A stretch of 38,070 bases of DNA from an uncultured Fibrobacter sp. (GCA_946183925.1 CAMHDS010000014.1:1-38070), one strand, 5' to 3'; counted from the stretch's first letter, positions 26,395 through 33,569 are shown. Translations and numbers: made by a program. The notes: a model not told the origin generated them from the letters alone.

Positions 26395-26613
26395 ATGGCT
26401 CGCGAAATTCGAGAGACTCCGATTTTGTACGGTGAGGATGCTCGCCGTTTTTTAGCCCGTATGCAGGAACGGCGCACCGAACCTCCAGAAATTCGTGAAC
26501 GTCGTCTTCGCAACTACGAGTTCATGAAAAAAGCCTATGAGCGAGGCATGGCTAAAATGCGTGCCCGCGAAGCGGCCAATGGAGGTGATGATCCGTGCTT
26601 CAGAACGGTATAG
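26395..26613 (+). CDS. Small protein of GNAT cassette 1, probable antitoxin
   Basis: 72 residues: MAREIRETPILYGEDARRFL, then a charged helix (RMQERRTEPPEIRERR) and AYERGMAKMRAREAANGG. No known domain recognised. Good Shine-Dalgarno sequence (AAGAGGA). It overlaps the downstream acetyltransferase gene by 19 bases, and its last codons contain GGAGGTGAT, the ribosome binding site of that gene, so the two are translationally coupled. A very similar 72-residue copy is at 33570-33788 with the same partner. Obligate pairing with a GNAT enzyme is the pattern of TacAT/AtaRT-like toxin-antitoxin systems, hence the antitoxin guess; it is not a classical RHH protein. Confidence 0.8.
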   Translation: MAREIRETPILYGEDARRFLARMQERRTEPPEIRERRLRNYEFMKKAYERGMAKMRAREAANGGDDPCFRTV

Positions 26614-27164
26614 ACAAGAATAGGCTTGATTTTATTAGGCTCCGCGAGGCCAAGGCTATTAGTCATTTTGATTGCGGTGATGCCGACTTAAACGATTTCA
26701 TTCTCAACCGAGCCTCGGCTTACCAAAAGCAAAAGCTTGCCGTTAGTTATGCTTGCGTTGATTCCAACGACGCAAGCAGGGTTTATGCCTATTGCAGCCT
26801 TGCAAACGACAAGGTGGCTTTGGACGATTTCAAGGACAAAACGGAATTCAATCGTTTCCGCAAGAAACGAGGGTTTCCAAACGAGAAACGGCTTAAAAGC
26901 TATCCTGCGGTCAAGTTGTGCAGGCTGGGCGTAGAAAATTCCGTCAAGGGAAAGCAAATTGGAACGACTGTCATTGATTTTATCAAGTCTATGTCTGCAT
27001 TGGACAGCAATGCCGGCTGTAGGTTCCTGACGGTAGATGCCAACCTGAATGCTGTTCCTTTCTATGAAAAGAACGGTTTTGTCCGAATGAATGCCAAAGA
27101 CGACAACCCACACACTCGCCTTATGTATTTTGACCTGAATGATATTGCGGGAGACCCTGTTTGA
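26595..27164 (+). CDS. GNAT acetyltransferase, probable toxin (cassette 1)
   Basis: 189 residues from a GTG at 26595 right after GGAGGTGATGATCC. ISHFDCGDADLNDFILNRAS matches the N-terminus of TacT/AtaT-like GNAT enzymes; YAYCSLAND is the central strand; KLCRLGVENSVKGKQIGTTV is the acetyl-CoA loop (R/Q-x-x-G-x-G/A, with the second Gly altered: GKQIGT); LTVDANLNAVPFYEKNGFVRM is the motif B region with the Tyr that acts as general acid. TacT-type toxins acetylate charged tRNAs; the target here is unknown. A terminator-like GGGGGAGGCTTCCCCC-TTTT follows the stop. Confidence 0.87.
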   Translation: MLQNGIDKNRLDFIRLREAKAISHFDCGDADLNDFILNRASAYQKQKLAVSYACVDSNDASRVYAYCSLANDKVALDDFKDKTEFNRFRKKRGFPNEKRLKSYPAVKLCRLGVENSVKGKQIGTTVIDFIKSMSALDSNAGCRFLTVDANLNAVPFYEKNGFVRMNAKDDNPHTRLMYFDLNDIAGDPV

Positions 27165-27175
27165 ACCTTTGTACA

Positions 27176-27195
27176 GGGGGAGGCTTCCCCCTTTT
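27176..27195 (+). terminator. GGGGGAGGCTTCCCCC hairpin with T run
   Basis: Six-bp stem GGGGGA/TCCCCC followed by TTTT, 12 bases after the stop of GNAT cassette 1. It is also a short member of the local palindrome family. Confidence 0.6.
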
Positions 27196-27208
27196 ATGTT
27201 ATAATTCC

Positions 27209-27215
27209 TATATTT
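27209..27215 (+). promoter_or_regulatory. TATATTT -7 box of purT
   Basis: TATATTTCCC lies 22 bases before the purT ATG. No TTG at -33. Confidence 0.45.
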
Positions 27216-27236
27216 CCCGTAAACCAAGGAGTTTAT

Positions 27237-28421
27237 ATGGCTGAAATCGGTACACCTCTTAGTTCTAGCGCCACCAAGGTCCTTTTTTGCGGTGCGGGCG
27301 AGCTGGGCAAGGAAGTCATCATCGAGATGATGCGTCTCGGCGTCGAAGTGGTCGCCGTGGACCGCTACGCTAACGCCCCGGGCATGCAGGTGGCCCACCG
27401 TTCCTACGTCATCAATATGCTGGACGGTGCCGAACTGCGTCGCGTGATCGAACAGGAAAAGCCGGACTTTATCGTGCCGGAGGTGGAGGCCATCGCTACC
27501 GACACGCTGGTGGAACTGGAGAAGGAAGGTTTCCACGTGATTCCCACGGCCAAGGCCACCAAGCTGACCATGAACCGCGAGGGCATCCGGCGCCTGGCCG
27601 CCGAGGAACTGAGTCTCGCTACCAGCCCCTACCGTTTTGCAGACAGTTACGAGGATTTCAAGAAGGCCGTCGCCGAGATCGGCATCCCCTGCGTGGTGAA
27701 GCCGGTGATGAGTTCTTCGGGCCACGGCCAGAGCACGGTGAAGACCGAGGCCGATGTGGACAAGGCCTGGGAGATTTCCCAGACGGGTGGCCGCACGGGT
27801 GCGGCGAGCCGCGTGATTGTGGAAGGCTTTGTGCCTTTCGACTACGAGATTACCCTTTTGACGGTGCGCCACGTGGGCGGCACCAGTTTCTTGCTGCCGG
27901 TGGGTCACCATCAGGTGGGCGGCGACTACCAGGAATCCTGGCAGCCCCAGCCCATGAAGCCCGAACTGCTGGAGCAGGCGAAGGAAATCGCGAAGAAGGT
28001 CACCGACGCCCTGGGCGGCCGTGGCATCTTTGGCGTGGAACTGTTCGTGTGCAAGGACAAGGTGCTGTTCAGCGAAGTGTCCCCGCGGCCCCATGACACC
28101 GGCATGGTTACCATGATTTCTCAGGACCTTTCGGAGTTTGCACTGCATGCCCGCGCAATACTGGGCCTGCCTATCCCCAACATCGCCTTCCACGGCCCCA
28201 GCGCTTCCAAGGCTATCGTGGTGGAGGGCGAGTCTGACCACGTGAAGTTCAGCGGCCTGGAAGATGTGCTTGCCGAACCCGACACGGCGCTTCGTTTGTT
28301 CGGAAAGCCCGAACTGAAGGGTCACCGCCGCATGGGCGTGCTCCTTGCTCGCCGCGACACGGTGGAAGAGGCCAAGGCCTGCGTCATGGCCATGCGCGAA
28401 AAGGTGAAGGTTACGCTGTAA
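27237..28421 (+). CDS. purT: Formate-dependent phosphoribosylglycinamide formyltransferase PurT
   Basis: ATP-grasp enzyme that makes formyl-GAR from GAR, formate and ATP (third step of purine synthesis, folate-free). 394 residues, the family's normal length. N-terminal [60 protein letters not shown] (ATP-grasp loop), [25 protein letters not shown], and [17 protein letters not shown] are all PurT hallmarks. Shine-Dalgarno AAGGAG six bases before the ATG. GC-rich core composition between two AT-rich accessory blocks. A strong terminator follows. Confidence 0.97.
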   Translation: MAEIGTPLSSSATKVLFCGAGELGKEVIIEMMRLGVEVVAVDRYANAPGMQVAHRSYVINMLDGAELRRVIEQEKPDFIVPEVEAIATDTLVELEKEGFHVIPTAKATKLTMNREGIRRLAAEELSLATSPYRFADSYEDFKKAVAEIGIPCVVKPVMSSSGHGQSTVKTEADVDKAWEISQTGGRTGAASRVIVEGFVPFDYEITLLTVRHVGGTSFLLPVGHHQVGGDYQESWQPQPMKPELLEQAKEIAKKVTDALGGRGIFGVELFVCKDKVLFSEVSPRPHDTGMVTMISQDLSEFALHARAILGLPIPNIAFHGPSASKAIVVEGESDHVKFSGLEDVLAEPDTALRLFGKPELKGHRRMGVLLARRDTVEEAKACVMAMREKVKVTL

Positions 28422-28447
28422 AGGGCGACTGTTGTTCCAAAATTACG

Positions 28448-28473
28448 AATCCTCCTTTGTGGAGGATTTTTTT
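28448..28473 (+). terminator. Intrinsic terminator of purT
   Basis: AATCCTCC-TTTGT-GGAGGATT followed by TTTTT, 26 bases after the purT stop. Confidence 0.85.
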
Positions 28474-28476
28474 GAT

Positions 28477-28658
28477 GGGGGAGGTCTCCCGCACCACCTA
28501 AAGGTGGCCATGTACACTAAGGCCTAAAGGCCAAGTGTCCAAAGGTCGCTACAGCCTTGTCCTGTTGTCACCCTGGAGGAGCGCAGCGACGATAGGGTCC
28601 AAGGCAAGTCTTCCGCTACCCCCTCTCCTAAGGGGCTCCGCCCCTTAAAAACCCCTTG
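28477..28658 (+). repeat. Composite palindromic repeat, copy R2
   Basis: Starts with GGGGGAGGTCTCCCGC and ends with CCCCCTCTCCTAAGGGGCTC then CGCCCCTTAAAAACCCC, as in R1. The variable middle holds CCACCT-AA-AGGTGG, ACACT..GGCCT..AGGCC..GTGT and a REP-like TTGTCACCCTGG...AGGGTCC unit (28565-28600). Its end abuts the stop of the RhuM fragment. Confidence 0.7.
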
Positions 28659-28660
28659 CC

Positions 28661-28960
28661 TCATTGTGTATTAACACGATAGCCTACTGAAAGAATGGCG
28701 TCAAGATTGTAGTATTTCGTCTCATACACCTGTTTAGAGTCGTTACCCATATGTTCCAAAATGGAACATGTGGTATCCTCTTCTATTTCCTGCGATGCGT
28801 AGATGTTTTTCAGATGTTTTGTTATTGCAGGACGTTTTGTCCCGAATAAAATGGCAATTTGTGCCTGTGTAAGCCATACGGTTTCGTTTTCTACACGAAC
28901 CTCTAACCGCACTTCGCCTTCCGGCTGATACAGCACGATTTCGCCCTTATTTTCCTCCAT
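28661..28960 (-). pseudogene. RhuM-family protein, N-terminal fragment
   Basis: 99 residues, from the ATG at 28960 to a stop at the edge of repeat R2. ENETVWLTQAQIAILFGTKR, PAITKHLKNIY, CSILEHMGNDSKQVYETKYY and NLDAILSVGYRVN match the start of RhuM (virulence-associated, ~330 residues), a DNA-binding-like family common in genomic islands. After SVGYRVN the family normally continues with S-x-R-G-x-x-F-R-x-WA; here two codons later comes a stop, then the repeat. So at least two thirds of the gene is lost. It may be inert or encode a small DNA-binding fragment. Confidence 0.8.
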
Positions 28961-29195
28961 AGCCTATCCTATGGAACGCAAGCCCCTTGCGGGCCCCTGT
29001 CGGGGGATATGGGAAAGGTCGGAATTCCCGACAACGAAGCCGAACGGCCAATGTGCAGAAAATAGCAAATGCGGTTTGACAAAAATGACAAGTTGTTCCA
29101 AGTTGGAATATCAGAAAATTCGGTAAAAAACGCTTATTTTGGCGTTTTTCGCAATACTTCTTACGAAACCCCATTCTTTTTTGTTTGCTTGAAAG
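28961..29195. other. Intergenic stretch, nothing recognised
   Basis: Upstream of the RhuM fragment. No convincing coding frame, RNA or long repeat seen. Confidence 0.5.
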
Positions 29196-29202
29196 TATAT
29201 TT
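29196..29202 (+). promoter_or_regulatory. TATATTT -7 box before RNA copy B
   Basis: TATATTTATGG lies 27 bases before stem P1 of the structured RNA, so a transcript would start near 29209, just ahead of the conserved structure. Confidence 0.5.
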
Positions 29203-29228
29203 ATGGTGACATATTAGAGAGTTTTGCT

Positions 29229-29493
29229 CTTGTTCTCTAGATGAAATCTCGACAATTTCAACTTGTACGAGGACAAGGCAGACGCTCACGTGAACACGTT
29301 TATTCCACCGCAATTCTGCGGTGTCTTTTGCGTGTTTCGACGATACCTGTTGTCATTGCGAGGAACTGTAAGGTGACGAAGCAATCTCGATAGGCTTATT
29401 GTCGCCCGTTTGGGGCGTGGGTCGTTTGCGTTTATCGTACAAGGGCTGTCGAGAGCCCCATCTAGGTAAATCGCAACGATCTACGCCTTTTTT
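29229..29493 (+). ncRNA. Candidate structured leader RNA, copy B
   Basis: P1: CTTGTTCTC (29229-29237) with GAGGACAAG (29269-29277), enclosing TGAAAT-N7-ATTTCA (29242-29260). Conserved ACGCTCACG (29282-29290) can pair with CGTGGGTCGT (29416-29425). The latter also forms a terminator stem of 16 base pairs: GGCGTGGGTCGTTTGCG (29414-29430, one bulged T) with CGCAACGATCTACGCC (29472-29487), then TTTTTT (29488-29493). The loop of the first pairing is ~125 bases, against 12 in copy A, and contains hairpins GAACACG..CGTGTTTC and CACCGCA..TGCGGTG and a REP-like TTGTCATTGCGAGG unit. It lies upstream of the GLUG gene at 29641. Confidence 0.68.
29350..29394 (+). repeat. REP-like unit TTGTCATTGCGAGG...CAATCTCGATAGG
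   Basis: Short palindromic repeat of the GTCATTGCGAG...GCAATCTC kind known from many genomes, here placed inside the variable loop of RNA copy B. Related units are at 19432-19494 and 28565-28600. Confidence 0.55.
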
Positions 29494-29522
29494 GTAGAAA
29501 AAGGTCTTCGGCTCGGTCATAT

Positions 29523-29567
29523 CAGAACGCAAGCGTTCTGCTGCGACTCTCGCCTTGCGCCTTTTTT
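29523..29567 (+). terminator. Second hairpin and T run before the GLUG gene
   Basis: CAGAACGC-AA-GCGTTCTG is a perfect inverted repeat (29523-29540). Its CGCAAG can alternatively pair with CTTGCG (29554-29559), which is followed by CC and TTTTTT. That arrangement is again that of competing hairpins in front of a terminator. Confidence 0.45.
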
Positions 29568-29640
29568 GTATCCATGCAAATCGGTGTAGTTCTTTGCAGA
29601 CGGGGGCTGGACTCCATAGTGTTTAACGATGGAGGTCTGT

Positions 29641-32538
29641 ATGGCTTGCAACAAAAAAGAAGCAAAAAGAATAGCCGTAAAGTTTTTTGCTGAAATCATG
29701 ATGATACTGTTGCTTGTAGCGACATGTGCATTTGCCAATTGGACTGGAGAAACAAAGGAACCTGAATTAAGAACAAAGATTGATGGCAAAATATTCTATT
29801 TGATTTCAACTCCAGAAGAACTCGCCTGGTTTGCCACACAAGTAAACTCGGGAAAAACAGAAATCAACGCAAAACTGTCAAAGGATATTGTGTTATGGGA
29901 AGATTCTCTCACTTCTGGTAGCGAGGCTACGAGCTGGACTCCCATTGGCGATAGTTTGACAAAATCATTTAACGGAATTTTTGATGGAGACAATCATGTA
30001 ATTCGAGGGTTATATGTGAGTAAAGGTTATGAAATTTATCGAACATATCAGTCAGATTCAATTTGCTTAGGATTGTTCGGAAGTTTGGGTGTAGGTGGTG
30101 TTGTAAAAAATTTAAAATTTGAAAATACTTATGTAACTGCAAGCGTCAGAAATTACAATTCAACAAAAAACCGAATAAATATTGGCGGTGTAATTGGAAC
30201 AAGCGATGGGCGTGTTGAGAACATTTTATTTAAAGGGGTTCTCAAAACAAGTGGAAATATAGGTGGGCTGGTTGGAAAAAATAATGGTCACATCGAGGAA
30301 GTTTCTTTTGAAGGAAGTATAAGTTCCGTTTCCGGAAATATCGGCGGAATTGTTGGCTTTAATACGGGAAGCATAAAAAACGCCGTTTCGGTTGGCGACA
30401 TACACTCACCAGGGTATAAAGGTGAGCAAAGTTATATTGGTGGAATCGTGGGCTACACGGAAAATGGATTGTCCATAGAGAATTGCGAAAATTATGCCGA
30501 TATTACAACAGGCGGTACAGACGGTTACATAGTCATTGGAGGAATCGCAGGCTTTTTAAAAACAGCTTCTATTCTCAATAGTACAAACATTGGCACAATC
30601 CAATCTAATCGAGGCCTTGTTGGTGGTATAATTGGTAGCGCAGAATCCGCTATAATAGATAATTGTAAAAATGAAGGCTCTATTTTAGGGGACCATTATG
30701 ATGTTGCTGCTGCTCCTAGTATGGGCGGAATAATTGAGTCCGGTCGTTCGGTGATTATTCGTGATTGTTTAAACAACGGTTCTATCACTGGCTGTATTGG
30801 TTGCACATCAGGTAGAGCTTGTGGTATTGCCGGTAGCATTGATTCAGTATCAACTATTGATAATTGTATCAACAATAGAATCGTTAAAGCTGACAAGGCT
30901 GCGGGTATTGTCTGTTCCGGTGGTGGCTCGGTAGCAAACAGCATAAACAACGATTCAATAATTGCGAAAGTTGATGCGGCAGGAATAGCTATTTATGCTA
31001 ATGTCATTGACAATTGTACGAATAATGGAACAGTGGTTAGTGGAAAAAATTCTTCTTTATGCGGGACATCTTGTTCAGGTGGAATAGCCATTGCCGCAGA
31101 TACAATCAAAAACTGTACCAATAATGGACGTGTTTCCGCATCTATAATAACCCACACAAATCAAGACAAACATGATTGTGATATGGATATTTACGCAGGG
31201 GGGATTGCCGCCTATGGCGGTAGTTATATCGGTAAAAGCGTCAATAAAGGGCGCATATCTGCATATGGTGAACTTTCACATCGGCCAAGCGGAAATTACG
31301 GTTCCGGCAGTTGTTGTGGGAGAGAAGTTTATGCAGGGGGAATTGTTGGAAGATGTTACACAAAAATCACAGATAGTTATAATTTGGCGAATGTTGACGC
31401 CCGAATTCGATTAGAAGGTGGCTATTTATACGAAAATGGAATTTGGGTCGGTGGCATTGCTGGATATGCTGATTCTGCACAAAATGTTTATAGTGCCGCT
31501 GATTCCGTTATTGGCTATATATCGGGAGGAACAAACAATTATGCATACAAAGGCGCTTTGTTTGGTCGAGTGAAAAAGGTAAATAACGCCTATTATGATT
31601 TAAAAATCAAAAATATTAGCGTGTCTATTGCAAATGACAAGGCGGATACGGTAAATGTTGATGCTCTTTCTACTGCTGATATGCAAAAAGACCAATTTGC
31701 ATGGACCTTGAATACAACTGCAGGAACACAAGATAATACAAGTACGTGGAGCCGTAAAGATGGCTATCCAATTTTTGCAGATACAGAGAATTTACCAATA
31801 TATAGAGTTGCCTTTGATGATGATGGAGCTTCAAATTATTATAGATACACCTATGAATATTCCAATAACAAAGGCCTTACTTCAGTGCCAAAGAATCTAG
31901 ATCCCGCCGAAGGGTATCGATTTGTCGCTTGGGTCAAGGAAAATGGAAATGTTTTTGACGGAAAACAAATTGTCCCAGAAGACATGACAGTCTCCGCATT
32001 ATATGCGCCATTTACCGCTAAAATTTATTCTGTAACATTTGAATATCCCAAGGGACAGGAAATTGCGGTCGCATTAACAAACGAAAACGGCAGACTAAAC
32101 AATCTCCCTGAAGCTCCTTTGATGAATGAAAACTATCAATTCAAAGGTTGGTATGACAGTTCATCCTCACTTGTGACAACATCAACAGTATTTACAGCTG
32201 ATGCAACTGTAACAGCGGTTTATGAATTGAAAACTAATTCTTCTAGTGGTTCCATCGCAGAATCCAGTAGCTCTTCCGCAAAATCCTCTAATAGTGGCAA
32301 TAAAAATACTGAAGCATTTGTTGCTAGCGATATCCCCACCTTCTACGTTTCCGTAGTGGAATACAGTATTCAAATTGCTAATGCGAAAGTTGGCTCTGCT
32401 TATGCCATCTTTGATATGCAGGGACGAGTGCTAAAAAAAGGTCGTGTTGAATCTGCGAATTTCAATATTCCAATGAATATGGCTGGGAATTACCTTGTGC
32501 GGGTAGATAATCGAACTCAGCGAATTTCCATCAAGTGA
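29641..32538 (+). CDS. Large secreted GLUG-repeat protein with List-Bact repeats and C-terminal sorting-type domain
   Basis: 965 residues from the ATG at 29641, chosen because GGAGGT lies just before it; the in-frame ATG four codons upstream overlaps that site. Signal peptide/TM ~12-36. PEELAWFATQVNSGK and FNGIFDGDNHVIRGLY lead into about a dozen beta-helix coils (IGGVIGTS, IGGLVGKN, IGGIVGFN, IGGIVGYT, VGGIIGS and so on) to ~660. At ~720-860 are two Listeria-Bacteroides-type repeats (YRFVAWVKENGNVFDG, YQFKGWYDSSSSLV). Then a Ser/Asn linker and a C-terminal beta domain (GSAYAIFDMQGRVLKKGRVE, NYLVRVDN) like the secretion-signal domains of Fibrobacter and Bacteroidetes secreted proteins. Likely a cell-surface adhesin. 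Preceded by RNA copy B. Confidence 0.9.
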   Translation: MACNKKEAKRIAVKFFAEIMMILLLVATCAFANWTGETKEPELRTKIDGKIFYLISTPEELAWFATQVNSGKTEINAKLSKDIVLWEDSLTSGSEATSWTPIGDSLTKSFNGIFDGDNHVIRGLYVSKGYEIYRTYQSDSICLGLFGSLGVGGVVKNLKFENTYVTASVRNYNSTKNRINIGGVIGTSDGRVENILFKGVLKTSGNIGGLVGKNNGHIEEVSFEGSISSVSGNIGGIVGFNTGSIKNAVSVGDIHSPGYKGEQSYIGGIVGYTENGLSIENCENYADITTGGTDGYIVIGGIAGFLKTASILNSTNIGTIQSNRGLVGGIIGSAESAIIDNCKNEGSILGDHYDVAAAPSMGGIIESGRSVIIRDCLNNGSITGCIGCTSGRACGIAGSIDSVSTIDNCINNRIVKADKAAGIVCSGGGSVANSINNDSIIAKVDAAGIAIYANVIDNCTNNGTVVSGKNSSLCGTSCSGGIAIAADTIKNCTNNGRVSASIITHTNQDKHDCDMDIYAGGIAAYGGSYIGKSVNKGRISAYGELSHRPSGNYGSGSCCGREVYAGGIVGRCYTKITDSYNLANVDARIRLEGGYLYENGIWVGGIAGYADSAQNVYSAADSVIGYISGGTNNYAYKGALFGRVKKVNNAYYDLKIKNISVSIANDKADTVNVDALSTADMQKDQFAWTLNTTAGTQDNTSTWSRKDGYPIFADTENLPIYRVAFDDDGASNYYRYTYEYSNNKGLTSVPKNLDPAEGYRFVAWVKENGNVFDGKQIVPEDMTVSALYAPFTAKIYSVTFEYPKGQEIAVALTNENGRLNNLPEAPLMNENYQFKGWYDSSSSLVTTSTVFTADATVTAVYELKTNSSSGSIAESSSSSAKSSNSGNKNTEAFVASDIPTFYVSVVEYSIQIANAKVGSAYAIFDMQGRVLKKGRVESANFNIPMNMAGNYLVRVDNRTQRISIK

Positions 32539-32545
32539 TTTCTAG

Positions 32546-32567
32546 ATGGCGGCTCGTGGGCCGCCAT
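32546..32567 (+). terminator. ATGGCGGC/GCCGCCAT hairpin after the GLUG gene
   Basis: Perfect 8-bp stem with a 6-base loop, 8 bases after the stop; no T run, so termination efficiency is uncertain. A related imperfect hairpin occurs inside R1. Confidence 0.45.
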
Positions 32568-32574
32568 GACATTG

Positions 32575-32652
32575 TGGGGTCTTAGGGGCTAAGCCCCTAG
32601 GCGAGAGGGTAGGTTGGGCACGGCCCAACCGAGGGGGAGGCTTTCCCCTACC
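32575..32652 (-). repeat. Composite palindromic repeat, copy R3 (inverted)
   Basis: On the minus strand it runs TAGGGGAAAGCCTCCCCCTC, then hairpin GGTTGGGC-CGT-GCCCAACC, then ACCCTCTCGCCTAGGGGCTT and AGCCCCTAAGACCCC: the same order of modules as R1 and R2 with another middle. Confidence 0.65.
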
Positions 32653-32672
32653 TCACAAAAATGCTTAAAGTC

Positions 32673-32700
32673 ATTAATCACTACTTAAAAAGTGATTAAT
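32673..32700. promoter_or_regulatory. ATTAATCACT-N8-AGTGATTAAT inverted repeat
   Basis: Perfect 10-bp arms. About 85-110 bases upstream of the start expected from the sigma-54-like promoter at 32757, the place where enhancer-binding proteins bind. Could equally be a terminator remnant or an operator. Confidence 0.4.
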
Positions 32701-32756
32701 CAGTTCCTCCCTTTTGCATCAATGGCGAAATTTGCTTGAAATCGCCGTTTTCATTA

Positions 32757-32772
32757 TTGGCACGCTTTTTGC
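32757..32772 (+). promoter_or_regulatory. Sigma-54-type promoter match TTGGCACG-N4-TTGC
   Basis: The -24 GG (32759-32760) and -12 GC (32771-32772) are separated by exactly 10 bases, and all core bases of the consensus TGGCACG-N4-TTGC are present. The first long frame downstream with a good ribosome binding site is the gene at 33072. The presence of RpoN in this organism is not known from the window. Confidence 0.45.
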
Positions 32773-32907
32773 GCCATATCGGGCGAAAGAGGATTGTGAA
32801 TGGTGTTGACGATGGCGAAACATAATGTTATCTTTAGGGTATTAGGGTCAAGAGTGCTGCCTTTATGCGGTGCGTCGAGTAATCTCGCTTGGCTCTCTTT
32901 TTTTTAT

Positions 32908-32980
32908 GGGGCGTTGCGGGGTATCCCCGCAGAGGGGGTAGGCAAAGACTACAGGCTTTGCCGAGGGGGAGGCTTCCCCC
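32908..32980 (-). repeat. Composite palindromic repeat, copy R4 (inverted)
   Basis: On the minus strand GGGGGAAGCCTCCCCCTCGG, middle GCAAAGCC..GGCTTTGC-like hairpin, CTACCCCCTCTGCGGGG, ATACCCCGC and CGCCCC. Lies between the sigma-54-like site and the gene at 33072. Confidence 0.62.
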
Positions 32981-33071
32981 AACTAAATCGTTATATTTTG
33001 AATATGTTGACAAAATCAAATCTTTTAACTATAATCAAACTTGCCAAGCAGCGTTTGAAGGAGATTTGAGT

Positions 33072-33377
33072 ATGCCGTATGTCTATGTCAAAGATTCCGA
33101 GGGTTTTGTTTTCAAGAAAAAGGAATCGGAAGTTGCAAAGGGTGAAAAGGTCATCTCCGAGAGGGAGTATCGGAAAAGGTCGGGCCTTGCCCTGTACGAG
33201 AAGAAGTTCGGACATGGCGGCGCTCGTGAAAACGCAGGGCGCAAGACGAAATTTGCTTCGCCGCTAAAATTTCAGATTCGCGTTACGAAAGAGGAAAAGG
33301 CGTTTTTGTCCTATGCGCGCGACAAGAAATTGGACTTTGCGGCCCTGATGAAAATCGCCATCAGTGCAAATTTGTGA
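33072..33377 (+). CDS. Small RHH-like DNA-binding protein
   Basis: 101 residues from the ATG at 33072, preceded by GAAGGAG; an open frame extends further upstream through repeat R4, but that part is repeat-derived and has no ribosome binding site. MPYVYVKDSEGFVFKKKESE is polar; GHGGARENAGRKTKF is the Gly-Gly-Ala-Arg-x-x-Ala-Gly-Arg-Lys motif common in small phage and plasmid proteins; LKFQIRVTKEEKAFLSYARDKKLDFAALMKIAIS fits a ribbon-helix-helix fold. Possibly an orphan antitoxin or repressor. A terminator follows at 33444. Confidence 0.75.
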   Translation: MPYVYVKDSEGFVFKKKESEVAKGEKVISEREYRKRSGLALYEKKFGHGGARENAGRKTKFASPLKFQIRVTKEEKAFLSYARDKKLDFAALMKIAISANL

Positions 33378-33422
33378 GAATCGCTCCCTGGCAGTAACAC
33401 AGGTAACACTCATATTGTTCTA

Positions 33423-33438
33423 GCAACAGTTGTTGACA
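33423..33438. repeat. CAACAGTTGTTGACA element upstream of GNAT cassette 2
   Basis: GCAACAGTTGTTGACA matches the 19253-19266 form and the core of the 19-mer at 19279 and 26249. It lies ~130 bases before the small-protein gene of cassette 2. Confidence 0.55.
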
Positions 33439-33443
33439 AAATG

Positions 33444-33472
33444 CAAGCCCTTTGTTCGGGGGCTTGTTTTTT
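33444..33472 (+). terminator. Intrinsic terminator CAAGCCC...GGGCTTG with T run
   Basis: Seven-bp stem, 9-base loop, then TTTTTT. It ends the small RHH-like gene; its 3' arm overlaps the TTG of the next promoter. Confidence 0.75.
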
Positions 33473-33493
33473 GCTTTGACTTTGTGTATATTT
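33464..33493 (+). promoter_or_regulatory. Predicted promoter TTG-N20-TATATTT of GNAT cassette 2
   Basis: TTG at 33464-33466 and TATATTT at 33487-33493. A leader hairpin CTGGCC-TTT-GGCCAG (33526-33540) follows between the conserved GGTTGCC and TATATGG, as in cassette 1 but with a different stem sequence. Confidence 0.6.
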
Positions 33494-33569
33494 AGGGCAA
33501 TGGAACCGACTTGACTGGTTGCCGCCTGGCCTTTGGCCAGTTTCTATATGGTATAACAAAAGAGGAAAC

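Noticed and set aside
26688..28325. Long open frame (545 codons) on the minus strand opposite GNAT cassette 1 and purT
   Set aside because: Antisense shadow of GC-biased codons in purT; His/Gly/Leu-rich with no domain, while the plus strand holds unmistakable genes.
32828..32910. tRNA-like stretch (GGTGCGTCGAG, TAATCTCGC, T run)
   Set aside because: No cloverleaf could be drawn; no T-loop GTTCRA motif.
32800..33069. Plus-strand frame of 89 codons before the RHH-like gene
   Set aside because: Runs through repeat R4, has no ribosome binding site and no recognisable protein pattern.
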